64,000 nt of DNA from JABDQW01 sp942492025 (GTDB taxonomy: Bacteria; Pseudomonadota; Gammaproteobacteria; SZUA-229). Below the pieces are notes generated by a model, which worked only from the letters and a program-made list of their open reading frames with translations, did no database searches and was not told the origin of the DNA. Below, piece by piece: positions 43,505 to 51,948 of the stretch. Positions within the stretch are counted from its first letter, which is position 1; every line of letters starts with the position of its first letter. Location of the stretch: positions 372,001-436,000 of the forward strand of contig CALODJ010000003.1 of assembly GCA_942492025.1 (NCBI GenBank), read 5' to 3'. The position numbers and the translations under genes are program-made.

Positions 43505-44659
43505 ATGATTTACGAGAAACTCAAGGCACGGCTGCCAAGGTTCTGGTCCTCGACCGATTTCGACAGCGAGGATCTGAGCCTGTACGCAGAGCAGTTCATG
43601 GTGAGCGAAGTCAGCCGCGGGGTCGGGACGCTGGGGCTGGTTACGTTGTTGCTGCTCATAGGTGCGTCTGTGCTCTACGAATTACTCAATTACAACAGTC
43701 TCTACCTGTACACCTGTCTCGTGCTGAGTCTGTTGTGCGTTCATGTCATCTTTACCTCGCGCAGGGTGATGGACGCACAGGCGCTTCACCTGCTGTGCAT
43801 GACACTGATCATCGTCAGTGGTACGGCTTTCGTGTTGCTGGCGCACCATGAGGGCAATTTCAATAATGCGCTGCTGCCTTCGGTGGTGGTGCTGTTCATG
43901 GTCATTCCGATCGTACCGTGGGGCATGCGTGAAGGTATGGCGGTCGTGTTATTGATCTACCTGGTGTTCACCCTGTCTACCTTGAGTGTGACCGGCAGGT
44001 TCAGCTCGGACAATCTGCTGATACTCCAGTTTATGATGCTGGTTTCGGCGATGGTCAGCCTGACCATCCTGGGGCGTAATGTGGCGATCAGAAAGGATGA
44101 TATCAAGGCGCGTTATGAACTCGAGCGGGCCCATCGTACGATGGAGCGTTTGTCCTATGAAGACGGTCTGACCGGCGCATGGAACCGTCGTTACCTTGAA
44201 GTGCAGTTCAAACGGGTCATGCGCAGGATGCTGGAGCGCAGCAGCAACAAGATCTATTTCGGTTTGATCGACGTTGACGATTTCAAGCAGATCAACGACT
44301 CGCTGGGTCATCACGTCGGGGATGAGGTGTTAAAGAAAATCGCGGCCGGCTTTCAGCAGGCGCTGGGCGAGAGCAGCTATGTCTTTCGTATTGGTGGTGA
44401 TGAATTCGTGATTGTGTTCGAAGGCCGTGACTACGAAAGCCTGTTGCAGACTGCTGCACAGGGACTATGCGAACCATCGACCGGTATTCCGCAAGTGAAA
44501 GTCAGTATCGGTGTCATCGAAGTCGAGGGGCTGAGTGATGATATCGATCTGGATAAACTCTACAAGGAAGCAGACAAATCACTCTACCGCGCGAAGACGC
44601 GCAAGCATACGCAGACGCAATGCCTTAACTGCGTTGCCAGCAAACTGATGGGTGTCTAG
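43505..44659 (+). CDS. Membrane GGDEF-domain diguanylate cyclase
   Basis: Protein of 384 residues. Residues about 40-195 hold several hydrophobic helices (LGLVTLLLLIGASVLYELL, LLPSVVVLFMVIPIVPWGM). The GGDEF domain (about 215-370) has DGLTGAWNRRYLE, DVDDFKQINDSLGHHVGD and an intact RIGGDEFVIV. No RxxD inhibitory site precedes the signature. The ATG at 43505 starts a normal cytoplasmic N-terminus (MIYEKLKARLPRF). A longer frame from 42857 is made of the REP array and the end of the RAYT gene and is rejected. The gene lies inside the pilus cluster and so is a likely source of the c-di-GMP that the pilus ATPase would bind. Confidence 0.9.
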   Translation: MIYEKLKARLPRFWSSTDFDSEDLSLYAEQFMVSEVSRGVGTLGLVTLLLLIGASVLYELLNYNSLYLYTCLVLSLLCVHVIFTSRRVMDAQALHLLCMTLIIVSGTAFVLLAHHEGNFNNALLPSVVVLFMVIPIVPWGMREGMAVVLLIYLVFTLSTLSVTGRFSSDNLLILQFMMLVSAMVSLTILGRNVAIRKDDIKARYELERAHRTMERLSYEDGLTGAWNRRYLEVQFKRVMRRMLERSSNKIYFGLIDVDDFKQINDSLGHHVGDEVLKKIAAGFQQALGESSYVFRIGGDEFVIVFEGRDYESLLQTAAQGLCEPSTGIPQVKVSIGVIEVEGLSDDIDLDKLYKEADKSLYRAKTRKHTQTQCLNCVASKLMGV

Positions 44660-44663
44660 CGAC

Positions 44664-45782
44664 ATGACCATGGCCCTGCCTGCACAATTCGCGCAGTACA
44701 TCCCCGCGATTGTCGGAAAAAAACAGGCCACCGTGCAGTATGGGCCGATTGGTTTTGACTTCGGCTCCGATTGTATACGGCTGGTTCAGTTTGCCAGGCG
44801 AGACGATGCCCTCGAGCTCAGTGCGTCAGCACACGTTACTTGTGATGCTGAAATACGTGCTTCGGCAAAGCGGACGCGGGCCTTAGTCAGGAAAGCCTTA
44901 CGAAAGCATGGCTTTGTGGGTCGAGACGTCGTCAGCTGCTTACCGCCGGATGATGTGAAAATCATGATGCTCAGCTATCTGCATCAAACGGGCAAACAGG
45001 ATGAAGAGCTGATTGTGCAGCGGATCGCGGAACGTGTCGATGACACCATCAACAACTATGTGATCGATTTTGTGATGGTCAGGCCGAACGTGAAGGACGG
45101 CCAGGAACGTTCGGCGCTGGTGGCCATGGCGGCGCGTGAAACAGTCGTTACCTATCTCGAGTGCCTGCGCAAGGCTGGCCTTTCGGTAAAAGTGCTCGAG
45201 ATAGAATCGACCGCGATCCGCCGCCTGTTATTAATGAAACACGGTGATGATCACAAAGCAAACCTGATGACCGTTTCCATGGGGTACGCGCAAACCTACA
45301 TTTCGGTGCTCAGTGGACGCCGGCTCATCTATGAACGTGATATCGATTTTGGTGAACGACAGCTAATAGCAATGCTCTGCGAGGAACTCGATATCGATGA
45401 ACGCGAGGCGCGGTCGATGCTGGTTCGCGATGAGCGACCCGCCATTGAACTCAGCGAGGACGAGCAGACTGTTTCGGTAACCGATGGATTCTACAGCGTT
45501 GCCAAACCGCTGTTCATGGAGCTGGTGGAAGACATTAACCGGGCGCTGGTCTACGCCGCTTCAGAGACACGGGGCATGCCTGTTGAGCGCGTGTATCTGA
45601 CCAACACCGTCGCAACCTGGCGTGGTATCGAAAAATTTATCGATTCGCTGATCGAAGTGCCAGTGAGTGTGCTGGTTCCGTTTGAGGGCTTCAACCACAC
45701 ACACGCGTCAACAACAGAACTCGACCCGCGTGGCGCACTGGTGGCCGGGATGGCGCTGCATGGCTTGACCGAGACGGGCTGA
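44664..45782 (+). CDS. PilM-like (MshI N-terminal type) pilus assembly protein
   Basis: Actin-fold cytoplasmic protein of 372 residues. The opening phosphate-1-like motif is GFDFGSDCIRLVQ, and later segments include CLPPDDVKIMML, VLEIESTAIRRLLL and MPVERVYLTNTVATW, as in PilM/MshI. It binds the cytoplasmic tail of the PilN-like protein encoded next and links the motor to the inner-membrane complex. Starts at 44652 (GTG), 44664 and 44670 are possible; 44664 begins just after the stop of the GGDEF gene. Its stop overlaps the PilN-like start (TGATG). Confidence 0.83.
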   Translation: MTMALPAQFAQYIPAIVGKKQATVQYGPIGFDFGSDCIRLVQFARRDDALELSASAHVTCDAEIRASAKRTRALVRKALRKHGFVGRDVVSCLPPDDVKIMMLSYLHQTGKQDEELIVQRIAERVDDTINNYVIDFVMVRPNVKDGQERSALVAMAARETVVTYLECLRKAGLSVKVLEIESTAIRRLLLMKHGDDHKANLMTVSMGYAQTYISVLSGRRLIYERDIDFGERQLIAMLCEELDIDEREARSMLVRDERPAIELSEDEQTVSVTDGFYSVAKPLFMELVEDINRALVYAASETRGMPVERVYLTNTVATWRGIEKFIDSLIEVPVSVLVPFEGFNHTHASTTELDPRGALVAGMALHGLTETG

Positions 45783-46435
45783 TGGATCTGATACCGGCAG
45801 ATTACAGGCGTTATCTGCAGCAGCTGCATCATTTGCAGCGTTGGGGGCTGGTGATGCTGGCCTATGTCGGACTGGCGGGCTTGATCACGCTCGGTCTGAA
45901 AGTTTCATCCAGTGAATACCAGAAAGAAATCGCCGTGCTGGAGAAAAAGAAAGCGATTTCGAGTCATCAACGCGGAATTCTGCAGAACCTTGAAAAAGAC
46001 CGTACAGAGCTCGCCAAAAAGCGTGAGGTGCTGGAGAAGCTGCGCGGTGGCGCACTGGCGGAAGATATGTTCGTGAACATAGACCGTGCACTCAACGGCA
46101 ACAATGTGTGGTTCAAGAACTGGACGTTCACGCGCGCCGGCAGCATTACCAGCGAAGCGCCCAAGGGTGTTAATACCGGTTATTTCATCGTGATACCAGA
46201 AAGTGATCGAGCCAGTCAGAAGAAAAATGAGGCATGGAAGATCCATACACACATGGAGGTCAGTGGTCAGGCCACGGATCATGAGGCCCTGTCAACTTTT
46301 GTGCGCAGGGTACTACAGCAACCGCAAATCGGTGACGTCAGAATTCTGAATACCCAGAAGCAGGTCGCTGTGGATAGAACCGTGGTGGATTTCAGGCTGG
46401 TCATCACGGTCAACAGCGGTTATACCCACTCATGA
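45782..46435 (+). CDS. PilN-like inner-membrane pilus alignment protein
   Basis: Protein of 217 residues with one membrane helix (about 20-40), preceded by a short cytoplasmic stretch opening MDLIPADYRRYLQQL, the expected PilM-docking tail. A coiled coil rich in Lys/Glu follows (about 42-90), then a C-terminal ferredoxin-like domain. The start overlaps the PilM-like stop and the stop overlaps the PilO-like start. It is assigned by position and architecture; sequence identity to PilN is not obvious by eye. Confidence 0.78.
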   Translation: MDLIPADYRRYLQQLHHLQRWGLVMLAYVGLAGLITLGLKVSSSEYQKEIAVLEKKKAISSHQRGILQNLEKDRTELAKKREVLEKLRGGALAEDMFVNIDRALNGNNVWFKNWTFTRAGSITSEAPKGVNTGYFIVIPESDRASQKKNEAWKIHTHMEVSGQATDHEALSTFVRRVLQQPQIGDVRILNTQKQVAVDRTVVDFRLVITVNSGYTHS

Positions 46436-46995
46436 TTCGTCAGCAGCTGATCGAACTCGAACCCCGGTCATTGCAGTTGATACTGGCTCTGGTTGCTGCA
46501 GTTGTTGTAACCGGCACGGCACTGTACATGATCAAACCCCAGTATCTCGAATATCGCGAGCGGCGTGCTTCCTATGAAATGCTGCAAAACCAGATCGATG
46601 ATCCCGCGCAGCTACAGCAGGCGATCGATCAGCAACGCAAACACATCGGTGAGCTGAGATTACAGCTGCACGGCGAGGCCGGTAACATGCCGGTCAACGA
46701 GATGGAATCTTATCTGGTCGGGCGCTTGCAGGAGCTTGCCTGGAATGCCGGCATTGAACTCGTTGGCGTGCGTCCCGGCACAGCGAAACGCATCATCGAG
46801 TTTGAGGAAATCTCGTTCGAGGTCGAGGTGGCTGGTGAATACAAAAACCTGTACCGCTGGCTCGACAACATCGGTGATGCCCTGGGTTTTATGCTGGTCA
46901 CCAATTATGAAATTCGTCTGTCGAGCCGGAAGAGCAACACGACAGAACTGAATATGCACGTGACTATTGTTTTTTACAGGGCGGTCGATAAGTGA
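46432..46995 (+). CDS. PilO-like (MshJ type) inner-membrane pilus protein
   Basis: Protein of 187 residues with one N-terminal membrane helix (LILALVAAVVVTGTALYMI, about 15-33), a coiled coil (about 40-80, QIDDPAQLQQAIDQQRKHI) and a ferredoxin-like C-terminal domain (VEVAGEYKNLYRWLDNIGDA). This is the MshJ/PilO/GspM plan. It overlaps both neighbours by four bases, so the run from PilM-like to the secretin is translationally coupled. Confidence 0.8.
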   Translation: MIRQQLIELEPRSLQLILALVAAVVVTGTALYMIKPQYLEYRERRASYEMLQNQIDDPAQLQQAIDQQRKHIGELRLQLHGEAGNMPVNEMESYLVGRLQELAWNAGIELVGVRPGTAKRIIEFEEISFEVEVAGEYKNLYRWLDNIGDALGFMLVTNYEIRLSSRKSNTTELNMHVTIVFYRAVDK

Positions 46996-47327
46996 ACTAT
47001 AAGTTATTAATCTGTTTCTTCGCCTTTACCCTGGCACTGGGTCATGCTGATGCATCTGCTTATGAAATGCTCAGGTACAACCCGTTCGAACAACCCGACA
47101 CGGTCGATGCTGGCCGGGGAGTCCCTGGAAGCACGACAGCGGCAGCATCCATGGAGTTGCGCGGAACGGTTGTTGATGGCCAGGAATCCATCGCAAATAT
47201 TGACGGGGAATATTACCGCTTGAACCATGAAGTATCGGGATTTCGTATCATTCGGATAGAAAACGGCAGCGTCGTATTGAGCCGTGGCGGTAATGAGACG
47301 GTTCTGACATTACACAATGATGAATAA
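46992..47327 (+). CDS. PilP-like (MshK/GspC type) periplasmic protein
   Basis: Small exported protein of 111 residues. A GTG start overlaps the PilO-like stop. A signal peptide (LLICFFAFTLALGHADA) is followed by a single HR/PilP-like beta domain (ASMELRGTVVDGQESIANID, then IIRIENGSVVLSRGG). Such proteins bridge the inner-membrane complex and the secretin encoded next. It is shorter than PilP and fits MshK. Confidence 0.8.
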   Translation: MNYKLLICFFAFTLALGHADASAYEMLRYNPFEQPDTVDAGRGVPGSTTAAASMELRGTVVDGQESIANIDGEYYRLNHEVSGFRIIRIENGSVVLSRGGNETVLTLHNDE

Positions 47328-48714
47328 ACACGCTCACAAGACCGGTAGGGTTCGATCAATCTGTGCACTGAGTCTGCTCATGCTGATACCTGTGGCTGTT
47401 GCCGATATCAACAAAGTCATCAGCATCAATGTGCTCGATATGGATATCGCAGAGGTCATGGCGATGCTGGCGACGAAAGAGCAGGTCAACATCCTGGTTA
47501 ACAATGGCGTCGAAGGTGAGATCTCGCTCAATTTGTACGATGTCACCGTCAAGGATGCGATCCAGGCAGCCGCACGGGCCGGCGGTTATGCCGCAGAGAG
47601 GATGGGTGATACTTTCTATATCGTCAAACCGGATGATGTCGGATCCAGGTACAAGAGCAGCATCACGACCGTCAGGACCTTCAATATACGTTACTCTGAT
47701 CCGGAAAAAGTAAAGACCATTCTGGAAGAGTATCTGTCGGATTACGGCGCTGTATCGGTGCTGGAAGACAGAAACATTCTGGTTGTCGAGGACACACCCG
47801 AACATATCAAGCGTGTCAGCACCATCCTCAAAAGCATCGATGACATGCCCCGACAGATATTGATAGAAGCGAAAATCCTCGAAATCACACTATCGGACAG
47901 CAACGCGTACGGTATCAACTGGACCAGGGTTTTCAGTGGAGGCGAAACGGTGGTGGGTGTGCAGGGGCTGACCTCACCTGCTTCAGGCCTGTTTATCGAC
48001 CGACTTACAGACAACTTCCAGGCGTCGCTGGAAGCCTTGTATCTGACCAACGACGTGCGCACGCTTTCATCGCCCAACCTGGTTGCACGTGAAAACACGG
48101 AAGCCTCGGTCATCATCGGCGACAGGCAGGGTTACCGGGTGACAACAACGATCAACCAGGTCACGACAGAGAGTATCGAGTTCCTCGAATCGGGTGTGAT
48201 ACTCAGGGTCCTGCCTAACATCGATGAATTCGGCAATATCATGATGCAGATTCATCCTGAAGTCAGTACCGGCTTTATCTCAACCGATGGTATACCGTCA
48301 CAGCAGACAACCGAGGTGACCACCGAGATTCTGACGCGGGATGGTCAGCCTATATTCATCGGCGGTCTGATAAAAAACAACCTGACCGATGGCAAAACGG
48401 GTGTACCCTTTCTCGGAAAAATCCCAGTCGTTGGCGCCCTGTTCTCCAGCCGCACGCGTGCGAGCAATAATACCGAGACGGTTGTGCTGATCTCGCCCTA
48501 TGTCGTCGGTGGCAAGGCACATCAGCTGATGCTGGAAAAATCCGCCCGCGTTCAACATCAGCAGAAGCGGCTGAATGCCGAGCTTGATCGCATCGGTTCC
48601 GAGATGGATATAAAGGCTGACGACGCCGCAGCGGTTGAGCGTGAGAGCTACGACAATGACTGGGATGACCCTCGGCAGGATGAGGATCTTTGGGGAGATG
48701 ATAGTTATTTCTAG
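47317..48714 (+). CDS. Type IV pilus secretin (MshL/PilQ/GspD family)
   Basis: Outer-membrane secretin of 465 residues with a signal peptide (about 1-29, LSLLMLIPVAVA). An STN-like domain (about 35-105, LDMDIAEVMAMLATKEQVNI) and a NolW-type N domain (about 110-180, VRTFNIRYSDPEKVKTILEE) precede the secretin core (about 185-410), which has LSSPNLVARENTEASVIIGD and VPFLGKIPVVGALFSS. The C-terminal tail is Asp/Glu-rich. It is short, like MshL. It overlaps the PilP-like gene by 11 bases and is the last gene of the pilus cluster. Confidence 0.92.
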   Translation: MMNKHAHKTGRVRSICALSLLMLIPVAVADINKVISINVLDMDIAEVMAMLATKEQVNILVNNGVEGEISLNLYDVTVKDAIQAAARAGGYAAERMGDTFYIVKPDDVGSRYKSSITTVRTFNIRYSDPEKVKTILEEYLSDYGAVSVLEDRNILVVEDTPEHIKRVSTILKSIDDMPRQILIEAKILEITLSDSNAYGINWTRVFSGGETVVGVQGLTSPASGLFIDRLTDNFQASLEALYLTNDVRTLSSPNLVARENTEASVIIGDRQGYRVTTTINQVTTESIEFLESGVILRVLPNIDEFGNIMMQIHPEVSTGFISTDGIPSQQTTEVTTEILTRDGQPIFIGGLIKNNLTDGKTGVPFLGKIPVVGALFSSRTRASNNTETVVLISPYVVGGKAHQLMLEKSARVQHQQKRLNAELDRIGSEMDIKADDAAAVERESYDNDWDDPRQDEDLWGDDSYF

Positions 48715-49041
48715 CCGAAATAAGTAGTGGTTAATCTATGCGCATCCACCCAAACCGTCATTCCCACGTCTTTGCGAGCGAAGCGAAGCAACCTTTTGAC
48801 ACGCGCGCAAGTGGGGTAGGGTGCGCCGTGCGCACCGCTGTTCAGCAATCTGGCTTGTTGTACTGAATTCGGTGCGCACGGCGCACCCTACGACTGAAAG
48901 CCCTAGCCCGCATTTCTCACCAGGCGGGCTAGGGGCAGACGAGCTCAGTAACAGTTGTTGCCAGAACGTGGGTTGAGGTGCTCTGATATGTTGACTCATG
49001 ATCCATCGTCTGCCCGGTTGAGTGCCTTGCGGACATCTTGA
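48715..49041. other. Intergenic repeat cluster after the pilus operon
   Basis: No gene is seen. It contains a decayed 'cattgcgagc' repeat (about 48763-48793), a REP inverted pair at 48816-48891 (forward 48816-48836, reverse 48871-48891) and a MITE remnant at 48903-48932 reduced to fused ends (CTAGCCCGCATTTCTCACC to GGCGGGCTAG). Confidence 0.75.
48816..48891. repeat. REP inverted pair (BIME)
   Basis: Forward REP 48816-48836 and reverse REP 48871-48891, both with intact hairpins. Confidence 0.88.
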
Positions 49042-49656
49042 TCATTTGGGTCGTTTCTGACGGATAACTTCACCAAAGGCCATGTATTCACTCGCGCCGA
49101 GGCGCGCAATGGGCGCGAGCCTGTCGGCATGGACTTTCAAATACCCTTTTGTGTCGGTGCTGGTGATGGCGTCATCGATATATATTTGATTGACCTTGCC
49201 GAATATCACCGATTGGGGTGTGCGGCCAAGTTCATGGATCTGGTAGCATTCGCAGGCATAGGCGATCCTGCATGCCTTGATGCGGGGTAAACGCGAACCT
49301 TCAAACTCGACAGTGTCAAGTTTGAGCTGATCGAGTTCTGAAACATCGGCAGCCAGCGTTGCCGATGACTGATTCAGGTCCTCTAGCAACTCGCGATGGG
49401 CGATGTGCACGACGAAATCCTTACGTTGCTCAATATTGACGCGCGTGTCCTTGAAACTGCCATCCGGTTTCTTGCCGACCGAGAGCATGATCAGGGGCGG
49501 GGCACTGCACACGGCATTAAAGTAGGAGAATGGTGCCAGGTTGTATTTGTCCGGTTCAATTTCTGACAGCACCCAGGCGATGGGCCGGGGGATCAGGGTC
49601 TGGATCATGTGGAAATAAACCTGTGCAGGTTTGAGTGTTGACAGATCGAGTATCAC
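49042..49656 (-). CDS. Flavin reductase-like FMN-binding protein
   Basis: Protein of 204 residues of the flavin reductase-like domain family (split-barrel FMN binding). The typical early segment is LIPRPIAWVLSE, followed by NLAPFSYFNAVCSAPPLIML, the FMN-contacting region, and DTRVNIEQRKDFVVHI. It starts at GTG 49656, with AGGTAA about 8 bases upstream; no ATG is nearby. Family members reduce FMN with NAD(P)H or bind flavin in other oxidoreductases. The substrate is not known. Confidence 0.85.
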   Translation of the reverse strand: MILDLSTLKPAQVYFHMIQTLIPRPIAWVLSEIEPDKYNLAPFSYFNAVCSAPPLIMLSVGKKPDGSFKDTRVNIEQRKDFVVHIAHRELLEDLNQSSATLAADVSELDQLKLDTVEFEGSRLPRIKACRIAYACECYQIHELGRTPQSVIFGKVNQIYIDDAITSTDTKGYLKVHADRLAPIARLGASEYMAFGEVIRQKRPK

Positions 49657-49739
49657 GGTGGGTTACCTGCGTGTTGTCCGAAGCCTGATGCAAGATGATG
49701 GGTATATTTCATATCTCAATTAACCAGCAATTATCGTTG

Positions 49740-50345
49740 TTACGAACGACGCCATCTTTTGACACTCGCGCGAGGTTCAGGAGATTGCCACACCGCTGTC
49801 GCGGTTCGCAATGACGGTGTTTTTTATTCGTCTTTGCGAGTTCCTTGTTCGTCATTGCGAGCGAAGCCATCTTTTGACACTCGCGCGAGGTTCAGGAGAT
49901 TGCCACACCGCTGTCGCGGTTCGCAATGACGGTGTTTTTTATTCGTCTTTGCGAGTTCCTTGTTCGTCATTGCGAGCGAAGCCATCTTTTGACACTCGCG
50001 CGAGGTTCAGGAGATTGCCACACCGCTGTCGCGGTTCGCAATGACGGTGTTTTTTATTCGTCTTTGCGAGTTCCTTGTTCGTCATTGCGAGCGAAGCCAT
50101 CTTTTGACACTCGCGCGAGGTTCAGGAGATTGCCGCACCGCTGTCGCGGTTCGCAATGACGGGTTTTTTATTCGTCATTGCGAGTTCCTTGTTCGTCATT
50201 GCGAGCGAAGCCATCTTTTGACACTCGCGCGAGGTTCAGGAGATTGCCACACCGCTGTCGCGGTTCGCAATGACGGTGTTTTTTATTCGTCGTTGCGAGT
50301 TCCTTGTTCGTCATTGCGAGCGAAGCGAAGCAATCTCTTTACACC
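49740..50345 (+). repeat. Array of about five 115-bp tandem repeats
   Basis: A unit of 115 bp recurs from about 49750 to 50280 with a partial last copy. Each unit has GCCATCTTTTGACACTCGCG, then GATTGCCACACCGCTGTCGC, GGTTCGCAATGACGGTG and TTCCTTGTTCGTCATTGCGA. Copies differ by only a few bases and one short deletion near 50160. The unit is built from the same 'cattgcgagc' sequence found elsewhere as single copies. Open frames through it are periodic and not genes. Confidence 0.92.
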
Positions 50346-50361
50346 CGCGAAATATTCGAGG

Positions 50362-50604
50362 CTATTCCAGCCACTCCAGCAGATAATAAATCATCTGTCC
50401 TTCGGAGGACTTGGAAGGGCCACTGACGCGGGCGGCATAGCGCTTGTTGTCCGGATCGGCGTCATCGATCGCATCGGCTGCGGTGGCTTTGATGTCGACA
50501 CAGCTGGCGGCAAAACGGTTGCGGCTGCGGCGCGGTACATACACCACGGCGAACTGCATCGAGGATGCGGTGGTTTCAGGATCGGGTGGTACGATGCCGC
50601 GCAT
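50362..50604 (-). CDS. Small hypothetical protein
   Basis: An 80-residue cytoplasmic protein that I do not recognise by family. It opens MRGIVPPDPETT and ends in SEGQMIYYLLEWLE; it is rich in Ala/Asp, with one Arg cluster (VPRRSRNRF). The composition and codon use look coding. It lies 13 bp downstream of the YqhA-family gene on the same strand, so it is probably co-transcribed. The ribosome binding site is weak. Confidence 0.65.
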   Translation of the reverse strand: MRGIVPPDPETTASSMQFAVVYVPRRSRNRFAASCVDIKATAADAIDDADPDNKRYAARVSGPSKSSEGQMIYYLLEWLE

Positions 50605-50617
50605 GCTTATATCCGGG

Positions 50618-51106
50618 TTAGTGTTTGTTCATCTTGTCGACGTAGGCCATGCCCAGTGCGGACAGTACAAAGGTCAAATGGATGATGACGTACCACTTCA
50701 GTTTTTCGTTATCGATTTCCTGTGCATTCATGAATGCTTTTAGCAGATGTATCGAGGAAATCGCAACGATGGAGGCAGCCACTTTCTGCTTCAGCGAGCC
50801 CGAGTCGAGTTTGCCCAGCCAGGACAGTTTTTCCTTGCCTTCGTCGATATCGATCTGTGAGACAAAATTCTCATAACCGCTGAGCATGACCATGACCAGC
50901 AGACCGCCAACCAGCGCCATATCGACCAAGCTCAGCACCACCAGAATCAGCTCGGCCTCCTTTAAGGAAAGAACCACAAACACGGTATGAAAGGCTTCCT
51001 GGAAAAACTTGATACCCAGCAGCAGTACCGCGATGCTGAGTCCGAAATAGAGGGGGGCCAGCAACCAGCGGCTGGCGTACATGGTGTTTTCTATGAAACG
51101 TTCCAT
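50618..51106 (-). CDS. YqhA/UPF0114 family membrane protein
   Basis: Inner-membrane protein of 162 residues with the family's usual size and four hydrophobic helices (about 15-35, 50-75, 105-125, 135-157). Characteristic segments are MERFIENTMYASRWLLAPLY and ELILVVLSLVDMALVGGLLV, then VMLSGYENFVS. The function of the family is unknown. It precedes the 80-residue gene and follows the thioredoxin-fold gene by 43 bp on the same strand. Confidence 0.88.
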   Translation of the reverse strand: MERFIENTMYASRWLLAPLYFGLSIAVLLLGIKFFQEAFHTVFVVLSLKEAELILVVLSLVDMALVGGLLVMVMLSGYENFVSQIDIDEGKEKLSWLGKLDSGSLKQKVAASIVAISSIHLLKAFMNAQEIDNEKLKWYVIIHLTFVLSALGMAYVDKMNKH

Positions 51107-51149
51107 AAATGTTACTCGATTTTCAGTTGGATCAATTGTACCCGATCAA

Positions 51150-51812
51150 TTACTTCAGTAAATCCTTTATCAGTGGCTCGAGATGATGGACATAGCCGAA
51201 GGAAACAGCGCGCAGGATGCCATCGCGGTCGACCAGGATCGACGAGGGTGTGCCCTGCAGCTTGTAGGTTTCGAAGGTGAGTGCGCGATGGCTTCTTCCT
51301 GCCAGGTAGCTAGACGCCTTTTCATAGACCGGCTGCTTGCGTTCATCGGGCCAGCTCGGGTAATCCGGCAGTTGCTGGATAATGAAAGCTTCTATTGCAT
51401 CAGTGCGCACTTCAGCCGTATTTTTCATCAGCCTGTCCATGCCGATAGGGAACCGCAATGAGTAATCCAGCTTGTTATCCTGCAACAGGCCGGCCTTGCC
51501 CAGTTGCTGCCGTGGATCCCCGCAGAGCTCGCCTGTTGCCACAAAATGCTCGAGATTTTCCAGCGTGTTCTTATCGAAATCCTCGAAAGCGGTCGCCAGG
51601 CCGACCACGGTGAGACCCTGTTCGCTATAACGCTGATGCAGCTGCTGGGCTTCCGGCAGCGCATGAACAAAGCAGCCGGGGCAATTGACCTGAAATACCT
51701 CGACCAGCACCACGCGGCCTTTCTGGCTGCTGAAATTCACCGGTTCGCCCTGAACCCATTGGGCCACCTGAATGTCAGGCGCCGGATTGCCTATCATCGC
51801 GTTTGTGGTCAT
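51150..51812 (-). CDS. TlpA/AhpC-TSA-like thioredoxin-fold protein
   Basis: Redoxin-domain protein of about 220 residues: IGNPAPDIQVAQWV opens the fold and VEVFQVNCPGCFVHALPEAQ carries a CPGC active site. A long insertion (about 90-165) precedes the C-terminal segment LQGTPSSILVDRDGILR, which includes the cis-Pro. No clear signal peptide is present from this start. In-frame starts at 51857 (TTG), 51833 and 51797 are alternatives and none has a good ribosome binding site. It could act as a thiol peroxidase-like or thiol-disulfide oxidoreductase; the insertion is longer than in TlpA. Confidence 0.78.
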   Translation of the reverse strand: MTTNAMIGNPAPDIQVAQWVQGEPVNFSSQKGRVVLVEVFQVNCPGCFVHALPEAQQLHQRYSEQGLTVVGLATAFEDFDKNTLENLEHFVATGELCGDPRQQLGKAGLLQDNKLDYSLRFPIGMDRLMKNTAEVRTDAIEAFIIQQLPDYPSWPDERKQPVYEKASSYLAGRSHRALTFETYKLQGTPSSILVDRDGILRAVSFGYVHHLEPLIKDLLK

Positions 51813-51948
51813 CTGCAGGGCGTATTTCAGCATCTTGCTGGCGAACCGGGCCGACAATCCGCTGATTATCAGAATAATATAAAGGTACGAGATAAATAAG
51901 ACCGGCTAAGGACGAACCAGTTCAATCAGCGTAATATACGACCTCAGT

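Noticed and set aside
49740..50345. Possible CRISPR array in the 115-bp repeats
   Set aside because: There are no unique spacers; whole units are repeated.
49811..50685. Three open frames with near-identical products across the 115-bp array
   Set aside because: The unit length (115) is not a multiple of 3 and the products are repeat translations without a ribosome binding site.
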